From Erythrobacter sp. KY5 (GTDB lineage: Bacteria; Pseudomonadota; Alphaproteobacteria; Sphingomonadales; Sphingomonadaceae), in the NCBI RefSeq assembly GCF_003264115.1, contig NZ_CP021912.1, forward strand, positions 1,285,001 through 1,349,000: 64,000 nucleotides of DNA. Direction: 5' to 3'. Below, piece by piece: positions 30,440 through 39,700 of this stretch. How positions within the stretch are numbered: position 1 is the first letter of the stretch; each line of letters opens with the position of its first letter. Made by a program: the position numbers and the translations under genes. The notes under the pieces were generated by a model. That model was not told the origin of the DNA and ran no database searches. It saw nothing but the letters and a program-made list of their open reading frames with translations.

Positions 30440-31305
30440 GAGCCGGTCGTATCCTTCGGGCCTTGTGCCTTGGGCGTTGCCGGATCGGCCTCCCACTCTT
30501 GCCAGCTGCCATCATAGAGCCTCACGTCCTCCTTGCCCGCCAACCTGGCAGCAAAAAGCAGGACGCTTGCGGTGACGCCGCTTCCGCAGGTTGTGACAAG
30601 GGGCCGCTCCATATCGACCCCTGCCTGTTCGAACTCGGCACGAAGCACGGCAGGCTGTTTGAAGGTGCCGCCTTCTGTGAACACCTGGCCAAAGGGCAGG
30701 TTCAAAGAGCCGGGGATGCGCCCATTTTGCCCGCCGTGGACGGGATCTATCCCTCTCCCGAACACCCGGTCGGCTGCGCGCGCGTCGAGCACCTGTTCGG
30801 CTTTGCTGCCAATGTTCGCCAGCATCTCGGCCTTTGTGGCTGCATCGTTGCCGTCGTGCAGAGCAACGGGAGCTGCAGCGGGGTATTCGCTTACGCCGCT
30901 TTCAAGCGGGTGACCCTCAGCCTTCCACTTGGCGAGCCCTCCGTCGAGGATCGCGACATGCTCAAGACCATGCGAGGTCAGGGCAAGCCACGCACGCGCG
31001 CTCGTCTTCACAGCGCTGTCGTCGTAGAGCACGATGCGGTGATCGGGTGTGACGCCAAGCAGGGCGAGCCTTCGTGAAACCTGTTCAGCCGTAGGCAGCG
31101 CGGCGGGAACCGACGATCCAGCATCGGTCAGCGTTTCTAGATCGAGAAAACGCGCGCCGGGAATATGGCTCGCTTCGAATTCGGCGCGCGGATTACGATT
31201 GGCTGCGGGCAGGTGCCGCGATGCGTCCAGCACGGCGATATCGGCAGCTTCGAGATTGCCTACAAGCCACTGGGTCGAAACGAGGATCGGGAACGCATCA
31301 GCCAT
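30436..31305 (-). CDS. sseA: 3-mercaptopyruvate sulfurtransferase
   Basis: Two-domain rhodanese of 289 residues. The N-terminal non-catalytic domain starts ILVSTQWLVGNLEAADIAVL. The C-terminal domain carries the active-site loop TTCGSGVTASVLLFA with the persulfide-forming cysteine; CGSGVTA is the mercaptopyruvate-type loop rather than the thiosulfate CRKGVTA. LDARAADRVFGRG and SLNLPFGQVF match the family. It transfers sulfur from mercaptopyruvate to thiols or cyanide. It is coupled by ATGA to the metC-like gene, giving a small thiol-metabolism unit. Confidence 0.92.
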   Translation of the reverse strand: MADAFPILVSTQWLVGNLEAADIAVLDASRHLPAANRNPRAEFEASHIPGARFLDLETLTDAGSSVPAALPTAEQVSRRLALLGVTPDHRIVLYDDSAVKTSARAWLALTSHGLEHVAILDGGLAKWKAEGHPLESGVSEYPAAAPVALHDGNDAATKAEMLANIGSKAEQVLDARAADRVFGRGIDPVHGGQNGRIPGSLNLPFGQVFTEGGTFKQPAVLRAEFEQAGVDMERPLVTTCGSGVTASVLLFAARLAGKEDVRLYDGSWQEWEADPATPKAQGPKDTTGS

Positions 31306-31353
31306 GTCTTGCGATGACTAGCGCGGCTGGTTGCGCGCGCCAAGCTTTGCCGA

Positions 31354-32970
31354 TCAGACCTCTTCCGTATCGCCCTGAGCTGGCTGGGTGACAGGCTGCT
31401 TGAGCGGCTGGGCACGCATGGGAGGAAGGCTGCCCGGAGGCCCGTCAAGCGGGAGAGGGTGCACCCGGTTGCCGCTCGCCGCGCTTGGAGTGCCAAGGAC
31501 GAAGCTGCGAGTGGTGGAGTGGACGCCTTCTCCTTCGAAAGTGACGTGAAGAAGCGGGATGAAAAGCGGCTTTGACCCCTGACGGATCGCGGTCACTTCA
31601 GCGAGTGGCAGCTGCATCTTTCCTGTAACCCTGCGGCTTTGTTGGGGGCCGATACGTTCGATTGTGGCGATCGGTTGTCCGCCGGCTGCTGGCGCTGCGT
31701 TGCTCCCACCCTTGCGGGCGCAGGCGAGTTTGGCGGCGATTGTCAGGTCGCGAACAGCCCGGTCTGATCGGTTCGCCACTTCGAGGCTGAATTCGATCAT
31801 GAACATCATCATGCTGCGCGAAGCCAGCGGGATATCGATATCAACGTCAATTCGCGCAGGTTCGACATCGGTGAGTGGCGGCGCCGGTGTCAACGGCTCA
31901 GGCGGAACGGCTTCCAGTTCCGGCTGCGCGCTGGCTTCTGGCTCAGAACCCTCAGGGCCGTCAGACGCAGGCTGATCAACTTGCGCATCGACCGGCCCGA
32001 CATTTCCCGATGGCTGCTGCGGCTTGGGATTGCGACCAGGGATCGCGCCGAGCACGCCTGACGCAAGGACCGTGTTCGGTATCTCCTGCCCGCTCATTTC
32101 CTCACGTCGCCTGCGCCACCAGATGACGCCGGCAAGCACAGCAAGAAGGCCGAGGAGAGCTGCGAATGCGGCGATAATACGGTTCTGGGTGCTGTCCAGC
32201 GGACCTTCCGGAGTGAAGCCGGGCGTGGGCGTCGGCACGCTGCGGCGCAAACCGGCATTGGAGCTTGCTCCAACCTCTCCATCACGTCCGACATCGTACC
32301 AGCCATCGGGACCGACCGGCACAAGCTCTTCATTTTCCGGATCGAGCGTTTCAAACCCCGGGTTGATCCGGTCGCCCAGTGGTACTCGGGTGCCAGAGGC
32401 CGGATCGTCGATGAGATCGTCTGATGGCAATTCAGCGGCCGTTTCGGCCAATGGCTCTGACGGTGCCTGCTGAACCGGGGGTGCGGGTCGCCGCGTGAGC
32501 GTGCGATTGAGCCGCTGGGGTGCGCTAGGCGTCTGTGCTGGCGTCGACGTCGCCCTGTTTGTCGAGGGTGTCCGGGGAAGCTCCCTTTCCGATGAGGTTC
32601 GCGTTGAGGCGGAGCTTGCTGCGGGCTGGTTCGTGCCTACTGGCTCTCGCTCGACGATGGGCGTCTCTGCAGGAGCCGGTGTAGGTGTGGCAAGCGACTG
32701 GACAGGCCCCTGCGCAGCTCGCGGTGTTGGTGTCGGTGTCGGCGTTGGCTCGCGGATCACGCGCGGCCCGATTTGCACTCCCGCGCGCTCATCAATCGGT
32801 CCTTGAGGCGCGCTCGTTGACGTCGGAGTGGGCGTCGGCTCAGGCAGAGAAAATGTGCGCTGCGCTGCGAGCGGACTCGCCAAAATCAGCAGGGACGCCA
32901 CCGCGGTCCCGCTTATCATCGGGATAAGACGGTTCGAGTGAAGCGATATCAGGGGCGGCGCGCGCATCAT
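31354..32970 (-). CDS. Pro/Thr-rich single-pass membrane protein of unknown function
   Basis: Protein of 538 residues that I do not recognise. A signal-like hydrophobic helix (about 18-35, ending SPLAAQ) is followed by about 230 residues rich in Pro, Thr and Ser with repeated TPTPTP blocks, probably an extended extracytoplasmic stalk. One transmembrane helix (about 264-285, [14 protein letters not shown]) ends in RRRREE, placing the rest inside. The C-terminal 200 residues include a beta-rich module ([20 protein letters not shown] to [13 protein letters not shown]) resembling an immunoglobulin-like fold. Two adjacent ATGs start it; ATG 32919 would give a tighter signal peptide. Confidence 0.65.
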   Translation of the reverse strand: MMRAPPLISLHSNRLIPMISGTAVASLLILASPLAAQRTFSLPEPTPTPTSTSAPQGPIDERAGVQIGPRVIREPTPTPTPTPRAAQGPVQSLATPTPAPAETPIVEREPVGTNQPAASSASTRTSSERELPRTPSTNRATSTPAQTPSAPQRLNRTLTRRPAPPVQQAPSEPLAETAAELPSDDLIDDPASGTRVPLGDRINPGFETLDPENEELVPVGPDGWYDVGRDGEVGASSNAGLRRSVPTPTPGFTPEGPLDSTQNRIIAAFAALLGLLAVLAGVIWWRRRREEMSGQEIPNTVLASGVLGAIPGRNPKPQQPSGNVGPVDAQVDQPASDGPEGSEPEASAQPELEAVPPEPLTPAPPLTDVEPARIDVDIDIPLASRSMMMFMIEFSLEVANRSDRAVRDLTIAAKLACARKGGSNAAPAAGGQPIATIERIGPQQSRRVTGKMQLPLAEVTAIRQGSKPLFIPLLHVTFEGEGVHSTTRSFVLGTPSAASGNRVHPLPLDGPPGSLPPMRAQPLKQPVTQPAQGDTEEV

Positions 32971-33133
32971 GCGGGTGTTTCTTGACGGTTCGTATCAATC
33001 GAGCGGCGAGCATTCGGCGGGCTGCCTGTCTCTCACCGCTTGGCGTAATCTTACCCTATGTCACATAATTCCCAAATCCTGCCCGTCCAGTTCCTCGCTT
33101 GCAAGCGAGCGCCTTTCACGGCAACAGCGCGGC

Positions 33134-33607
33134 ATGGAAAGCACACCTGAAAACCCCCGAGGCGCGCCCGCATTTCTGGGCAAGGACACTCCGCTGCCCG
33201 CTTCACCCGAAGAGGCACAGCTTGACTATGTGCCCAATCCCCGCGCCGGATCGCTCTTCCTCGTGCGTTTCGCAGCGCCCGAATTTACCTCGCTGTGTCC
33301 GGTGACGAGCCAGCCCGATTTTGCCCATCTTGTGATCGACTACGCGCCGGGCGAAACGATCGTCGAATCAAAGAGCCTCAAGCTGTTTCTTGGCAGTTTC
33401 CGCAACCACAATGGTTTTCATGAGGACGTGACGGTCGGAATTGGTCAGCGGCTGTTTGAGGAAATGAACCCGAAATGGCTGCGCATCGGCGGCTATTGGT
33501 ATCCGCGAGGCGGCATCCCGATCGACGTCTTTTGGCAGAGCGGCGCTCCGCCCGAAGGTCTTTGGCTACCCGATCAGGGCGTGGCGCCTTATCGCGGGCG
33601 CGGCTGA
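33134..33607 (+). CDS. queF: NADPH-dependent 7-cyano-7-deazaguanine reductase
   Basis: Reduces preQ0 to preQ1 in queuosine tRNA-modification synthesis. It is 157 residues, the short single-domain (type I) QueF. The catalytic cysteine sits in [12 protein letters not shown], the NADPH motif is ESKSLKLFL and FHEDVTV follows. A short proline/acid-rich N-terminal leader precedes the fold. ATG 33134 is used; the open frame upstream lacks coding character. No other queuosine genes are nearby. The 163 bp before it are a divergent promoter region shared with the Pro/Thr-rich protein; I see no specific site there. Confidence 0.95.
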   Translation: MESTPENPRGAPAFLGKDTPLPASPEEAQLDYVPNPRAGSLFLVRFAAPEFTSLCPVTSQPDFAHLVIDYAPGETIVESKSLKLFLGSFRNHNGFHEDVTVGIGQRLFEEMNPKWLRIGGYWYPRGGIPIDVFWQSGAPPEGLWLPDQGVAPYRGRG

Positions 33608-33630
33608 CGCCAGCGATCGAGCGTAACAGG

Positions 33631-33669
33631 AAAACGGCGCGGTCACCTTATGGGGTGCCGCGCCGTTTT
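33631..33669. terminator. Bidirectional intrinsic terminator between queF and the CHAT gene
   Basis: AAAACGGCGCGG and CCGCGCCGTTTT form a perfect 12-bp arm pair, extended by CACC/GGTG inside and followed by a T-run on the + strand. On the - strand the same stem ends in TTTT. It lies between convergent genes, 23 bp after the queF stop. Confidence 0.92.
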
Positions 33670-33689
33670 TCGTATCGATGCTGACCGGT

Positions 33690-36600
33690 TTAGTTGCTGC
33701 CGATCGGCTTGGTACCGTCGCCGAGCACGATGAAAGCCGCCCAATAGAACGGGTGTGAGGTGTTCGGGTCATCCATAAGCTCGCGCTGCGCATCTCCGAG
33801 CGAGCCTGAAAGTCCTGCACTCTGGTTGCCCGAAATGAGGCCCTGTACGAGCCTTTGCGTTGCATCGAAATCGTCCGGAACCGGCCAATGGCTTGCGACC
33901 ACTGCCCGTGCGCCCGCTCCGACGAAGGCTCGTACCAACCCGTCGAGTGCGTAGTTGCCTCCCCCGACAACGCCCGCCTCGCGCGAGGCTGCGGTCGTGG
34001 CCATGCCTGCCGTGTCGCAAGCAGAAAGGATCACCACATCGGCATCCAGCTCAAGGTCGAAAATCTCCTTGAAGGTCAGAAGACCGTCCGATGCCTCGTT
34101 CCCGAATGAGGTAACAAGTGCAGGGCGGGCAGGGCAGTTGGGGCGAGGCGCGGTGACGAGGCCGTGCGTTGCAAAGTGCACCACCCGATATTCGGACAGA
34201 TCATCGTTCTTGAGAAGCGCCGTATCCGAGAACTCCTCCTTGATAGCGACGTTGCTGTTCGCCTCGCCGTAGCGCTGGGCCGCGAAGAACAGCTCACCCG
34301 GATCGATCGGATCACGCCAGGTGTTGAGGCCCCACGCACACGGGTCGCTCGAAGGTTCACGCCCCGTGGGAAGGGCGTTCGACCCAAGGCCAAGATAGGC
34401 TTTGGTCGCTTTCGACGGCGCGATCCGGCGGATGTCGAGGAAGCCGCGCGGGCTCACCGCGATAGAAACATCGCGCGATTTTCCGAGCCAATCAATGCCG
34501 CGATAGTCGAACATTTCCTCGTCGGTTTGTGCGTCTGCGGTTCGGTCGAGGTAGGCATCCACGCCTTCCTGCGAGGCAATCAGCACCTGCGGCGGCAATT
34601 GCAGCATCGGACCGTCGGGTTCGAAGATCAGATGCTTGATGCTTGCCATTTCGGCTTCGACTGGCCCGAACAAGGTGAGATAAAGTTCACGCGCGCGCTC
34701 GACGTCGTAGGGGTAAGTCGTTGTCTCACCCGCTTCGTAGATCACGATGGAATCGCGGATGAAGGCGACCGCATCGTCCAGCTCGTCAAGGCCACCTTCG
34801 ATCTTGAAGCTGCGCGCATCCTTTTGTGTGATCCACAGCGTGAAGACTTCTTCGCCCAGCAGCACAACCTTGTAATAGGCTTCGCCCGGCTTGAGCTCCG
34901 CCTGCAACTCCGAGAGCTGAAGGCGCGTTGGCGAAAGAGCCCGGAATCGGGGGAAATCAGCAAGCTTGGACACCAGCGCGGTCTGTTCGGCACGCAGATA
35001 TTGGAGCGTATCGCGCGCTGCGATGAGACCTTCCGCCTGAAGCGGCGTCGGGTCGGTCAGCGCGGCAAGCCGGTCGGCGCGGGCCTGCGTTCGAGCGATT
35101 TCACGGCTGCGGTTGCGCGAAAGGCGGAAGAGCGCGGAAGCCTCGTCGTCCCCCTCGGACATCTGGCGAGCCAGAATGGCCTGCGTTTGCGCAACACCGG
35201 GGCGTTGGAGCAATTGTGAGGCCGTGAAGAATTCTGCAGTTGCTTCGGGTGTGCCTTGTTCGGCCAGCAGTTCGAAATAGGGCTGCAGAAGGTTGCGAAG
35301 GCTGGCACCGCTGTCGGTGGTGTTGGCAGCACGGTCGACCACTTCGCCAAACAGCGCGCGCGCTTCATTATCCCGGCCGATACGCAGGAGAAAGCCTGCT
35401 TTCCTTGCGAATGCGGCAAGTAGCACCGGCGATTGCGGATAATCGCGTGCGATAGCCTTGGCGGCGATGTCGTAGGCATTGATGGCAACATCGTTGCGGC
35501 CCAGTCCTTCGGCGACCAAGGCCCGTTCGATAGCGATCTCGGAGCGCAACCAGCGCGCCGAGGCGACCCGTCCTTCGCGGACATCCGCAATCCGTTCGTC
35601 AGCCTGCCTCAACAGCATGCGAGCGTCTTCGAGCCGGTTTTGCTGGCGTGCGATGGACCCCGCAATTGCATCGGCCTGCGCGTCGAGCAGTTCGGCCCGT
35701 TCGAGCGGCGACAGGCCTAGTTCAACTCCGCCGATACGCTGGAGTGCGACGTTTTCACGGTTGATCTGAGCGGAAAGCGGGTTGTCGATAAACCCTTCAC
35801 GGATCGAGAGCGTTTCGGTTTGCGACGTGACTTCGCGCATCTCAGCTGCGAGCGCATCGAGCGCGGCTTCGGGGAAGCGGCGGTTGAGGAAGTTGATCGC
35901 CCGATAGTTGCGGATCAAACGCTGGGCGACGCCATCGTTGCGGGTAAGTGAGGCATCAGCCTGATTGAAGAGGCGTTCGGCTGCCCGGAAATTGCCAAGA
36001 TTGCTTTGTTGAAGACCTTGATTGGCAAGAACCTCTGCATAAGCGGATGTGCTCTGCTCGGTGCGTCCAAGCAGGTTTTCGAAGAATTGCCCGCTTTCGG
36101 CAAATCGGCCTGAATTGTTGCGCAGATAGGCTTCGGTCAGGGCGTCAAATTCGCTCAGCGCACCAGCCTGCACACGGGCAAAGGCAGCAGCATCGCTCAC
36201 TTCGGTCTGAGCCACTTCGATGGTGCCCGGGAGCGCGCGTTCGTTCACGACCGACGCAACGGCGAGGCGCAGGACCGGATCGTAGCCCGCAACACCTTCG
36301 ACGATGTAAGTTCGGCCATCGCGTTCAAATGAGTAGCTGCGATAGGACACACCGACCACCTGGTCGGTGCAGGTCAGCTTGGTGACATCGCCGACCATGT
36401 CGATGTTGTCGGTTTCGGGCGACTGGCACTGGGTTTCGTTGCCCGCACCTGTTGGCTGAGTGCTCACACCCGATGGATCGCGCAAGACCAGCAGCGTGCC
36501 CACCGCTCCCGCCGCATCGCGACAGGTGAGGCGATAGGCGCGGTCGAACATGCCTTTGAGACGCGGTTCTGCGGGCGCATTCTGTGCAGTGCAGCGGACG

Positions 36601-36734
36601 CCTGCGTCGCCAACCCGGAAATTGGTGCGGATCGACAGCGGAACGTCCTGCGAGGCCGCAGGCGTTACCATCAGCGCTCCCGTGAGCGTCATTGCCGCGC
36701 CGGTTGCGGCCAAGGCGATGGTCCTGATTTTCAT
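33690..36734 (-). CDS. Exported TPR-CHAT domain (caspase-like) protein
   Basis: Protein of 1014 residues. A signal peptide covers about 1-28 (ending TPAASQ). Next is a beta-rich, cysteine-containing region (about 30-165), then a long TPR-like helical array at about 190-590. The C-terminal CHAT domain covers about 630-1010. CHAT is a clan CD, caspase/separase-related peptidase fold. The predicted dyad is His856 in VHFATHGLV and Cys906 in VILSACDTAG, at normal spacing. WLGKSRDVSIAVS and FYWAAFIVLGDG match the family. Its ATG shares one base with the TpsA stop, so it is translated with the secreted giant. An export signal places it in the periplasm or beyond, unlike the cytoplasmic CHAT proteases of CRISPR/gasdermin systems. 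Its substrate is unknown. Confidence 0.9.
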   Translation of the reverse strand: MKIRTIALAATGAAMTLTGALMVTPAASQDVPLSIRTNFRVGDAGVRCTAQNAPAEPRLKGMFDRAYRLTCRDAAGAVGTLLVLRDPSGVSTQPTGAGNETQCQSPETDNIDMVGDVTKLTCTDQVVGVSYRSYSFERDGRTYIVEGVAGYDPVLRLAVASVVNERALPGTIEVAQTEVSDAAAFARVQAGALSEFDALTEAYLRNNSGRFAESGQFFENLLGRTEQSTSAYAEVLANQGLQQSNLGNFRAAERLFNQADASLTRNDGVAQRLIRNYRAINFLNRRFPEAALDALAAEMREVTSQTETLSIREGFIDNPLSAQINRENVALQRIGGVELGLSPLERAELLDAQADAIAGSIARQQNRLEDARMLLRQADERIADVREGRVASARWLRSEIAIERALVAEGLGRNDVAINAYDIAAKAIARDYPQSPVLLAAFARKAGFLLRIGRDNEARALFGEVVDRAANTTDSGASLRNLLQPYFELLAEQGTPEATAEFFTASQLLQRPGVAQTQAILARQMSEGDDEASALFRLSRNRSREIARTQARADRLAALTDPTPLQAEGLIAARDTLQYLRAEQTALVSKLADFPRFRALSPTRLQLSELQAELKPGEAYYKVVLLGEEVFTLWITQKDARSFKIEGGLDELDDAVAFIRDSIVIYEAGETTTYPYDVERARELYLTLFGPVEAEMASIKHLIFEPDGPMLQLPPQVLIASQEGVDAYLDRTADAQTDEEMFDYRGIDWLGKSRDVSIAVSPRGFLDIRRIAPSKATKAYLGLGSNALPTGREPSSDPCAWGLNTWRDPIDPGELFFAAQRYGEANSNVAIKEEFSDTALLKNDDLSEYRVVHFATHGLVTAPRPNCPARPALVTSFGNEASDGLLTFKEIFDLELDADVVILSACDTAGMATTAASREAGVVGGGNYALDGLVRAFVGAGARAVVASHWPVPDDFDATQRLVQGLISGNQSAGLSGSLGDAQRELMDDPNTSHPFYWAAFIVLGDGTKPIGSN

Positions 36735-39700
36735 TACTGGCCTCCTGGTTCAGATATGGGACCAACTTCAATCTGTGGGTCGAGCAGGGCCGGATTACCG
36801 GCGCCGCTGATAGGATCGTTGATGGTGCCACGCTGTTCGAGCGTGTTGGTGTTGATAACCGGCGGTGGAGGATTGATCGGACCGCTGGTCGGGCCTTCGC
36901 TGTCCTCTTCTTCTTCAGAGGCTTCCTCTTCCGCCTCTTCCTCTTCGGATTCCTCCGATTCTTCGGTCTCTTCCGATTCTTCGCCCTCGCTTTCGCTTTC
37001 GTCGGACGAGTCGCCTTCATCGGAACTGTCGCCTTCGTCCGAGGAGCCGTCGGAATCGCTTCCACCGTCTTCGCCGCCGTCGTCGAGTTCGAAGTCTTCG
37101 TTCCCGCCGCCGCCATCATCGACATTGTCGGCGTTTACGTCGCCGCTGCCGTCGCTGCCGCCAGTAACGGTGCCTGCGCTTGCGCCTGCACCCGTATCGT
37201 CGGAATCTTCGCCGCCGTCATCGCTGCCATCGTCGCCGCCGTCACCACCTTCGCCAGTGCCACCGCCGGACTCGCCGCCGCTGGAGCCAGCACTTCCTGC
37301 GCCGGAGCCGGTGCCCGTGCCAGCTGTTCCACCAGAGCCGCCGGTGTTGACCGCACCATTGACGGAAGCCGAGACAGTCGAGGTCACTTCGCCAGCGGTT
37401 TCTGCGATGCAGCCGGTGAACAGGCAGGTGTTGATCTGACTTCCCGCTGTGAAGAGGCTGTTGCCTTCCAGCGCTCCGAGAATCGCAGTCGCTGCATCGT
37501 CGCCCGAAATCGTCACGCCGTCAGCGCCCAGGATCTGGCCGCTGATTATCGCCACCGCTCCTTCGTTGATGCTACCGCCGATCACGAGATTGCCAGCGCC
37601 GCCGACGAGGAAACCGGCAGGCAGTTCTTCGGTGCCAGAGTTCTGGATCAGCAGGCGGTCGTTTGCGAACAAGCTCAAGGTTACGCCGGTCAGCACGCCG
37701 TCAGGCTGGGCGTTCGTGGCCCCTGCATTGAACAGCTCTGCCAGCTGTTCGGCGGTCTCCTCGCCGGTCAGGCTGTCGAGCAGCGTGCCTTCGCCGATGA
37801 GAATGTTCGATCCGCTAATAAAGACATTGCCACCGCTGCCGATCAGGTCGATCCGGCCCGTGGTCGTGTCGAGTTCAAAGCGGGTGGTGAAGAAGCTCAG
37901 ATCGACGCCGTTGCCTCCTTCGACCGTTCCGGTCACGCGAATGGTTCCGCCCAGACCCGGCGCGCCAAGGGACAGCGTATTGATGCCGCTTGTCGAACCA
38001 AGATCGAGGTCGGTGAGGGTCAGGCTGCCGCCATTGTCGCCGCCCAGCGCGGTAATGCGAACCTCGCCGCCCTGCAGCCGTCCGAGTTGATCGGCGTCGA
38101 AAACCTGGCCTTCGAATTCGTCTCCGCCGGTGCCAACCAGGACGCCGTTCGGATTGTTCGAAACGATGCGCAGGGTCCCGTTTTCACCGGCCGCAACCAG
38201 ACCTTCCGCGCCGACAAAGAAGTCGGGGGCGGTCGCGCTGATGGTTTGCGCCTGCCACGTACCGCCAATTTCGATGACATTTGCGGCAACCGCGTTGACC
38301 GATCCCGCGGTGATATCATCCAGCCCGATCGCGTCGAAAGCCTCGAGGCTGACCGCACCAATTGTTTCGACAAGACCATCGCCGATTATCGAGCCGCCAA
38401 GCGCGCGCGAAGAGAGCGAGCCGGCGGTAACGTTTCCAAGCGAGACAAGGCCTGCTGACGTCAGCGTCACCGCGCCTTCGACGTCCGTCAGGCCAGAAAG
38501 CGAGATGTCGCCATTCGCTGTCCTCGCATCGAGAGCGCCTGCCGTCACATCGGCCAGAGTGATTGCTCCGAATGCATCAAGGTCGAGCAGCCCATCGAGA
38601 ACGATCGGAGCGCTTGATGTGATGTCGCCTGCGGTCGAGGTCGCGACGATCGAGGATGCATCAATGCCGCCAAGCGCAATCGACGCCGCCGAATTGATCG
38701 CCACCGTTCCGTCGAGTGCTGTCAGCGTCCCGGTCGAAACGCCAGCACTCGCCGAACTCAGCTGGATGGACGACGCAACAATGCTGCCCGTATTGACCGC
38801 GCCGTCTGCAAGCAGGTTTAGCGTGCCAGACAGCGTGATATTGCTGAGCAGCGTCGCTGCACCGCCGCGCGCAAAGCCGGTGAAGCTTTGCGCATCGACC
38901 GAACCAAGCGTCAGTGCGCCCGCTGCGTCAAACAGCGCCGATGTTTCGACGTCGATGGCGTCCTCGCCTTCGATATCGCCGTTGGACGAACGCGCGAGCA
39001 GCGCATTTGCCGTAATCTGAGCAAGACGAATAAGCCCGGTCGCATCGAGTGTAAGCGCCGTGTCGACCGTTACCGGGCCGATCAGTGTGATATCGCCGCC
39101 GAGAGCTTGTGCGTTCAGCGACCCCGAAGCGATCTCGCCGATGGTGATACCCGTCGCCGAGACGAGGTCGGTAGCGCCCGCAATATCGAACACTCCATCA
39201 AGGGTGATGGCTCCGTTGGCAGTCATCGCGTTGAGCGATCCCGCCGTCACATCGGCGAGGGCAATCGATCCGAAGGCGCTGAGGTCGAGAAGGCCGGTCA
39301 GCGCAATCGGCGCGCTCGACGAGATATCGCCTGCGGTTGAGGTTGCGATGATCGAGCCTGCTTCAATGCCTCCAAGCGCAATCGAGGCCGCCGAATTGAT
39401 CGCGACCGTACCGTCGATTGCGGTCAGCGTTCCGGTCGAAACGCCTGCGGTAGAGGAACGGAGCTGGATCGAGTTCGCGCTGATATTGCCCGTATTGACC
39501 GCGCCGGTAGCGAGCACGTCCAGCGCTCCCGCCAGGCTAAGGTCGCCTATCACCGTCGCATCGCCGCCCCGTGCGAACGCGGTTAGGTCTTGCGCTGACA
39601 CCGACTGCAAGGTCAGGGCACCGGCGGCATCGAAGATCGCTGATGTTGCGACGTCGATGTCCTCTTCGCCTTCGATATCGCCATTGGACGAACGTGCGAG

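Noticed and set aside
33690..36734. CHAT protein as part of a type III-E CRISPR or gasdermin defence system
   Set aside because: No gRAMP/cas gene or gasdermin-like small protein is adjacent, and the protein has a signal peptide and pairs with a secretion operon.
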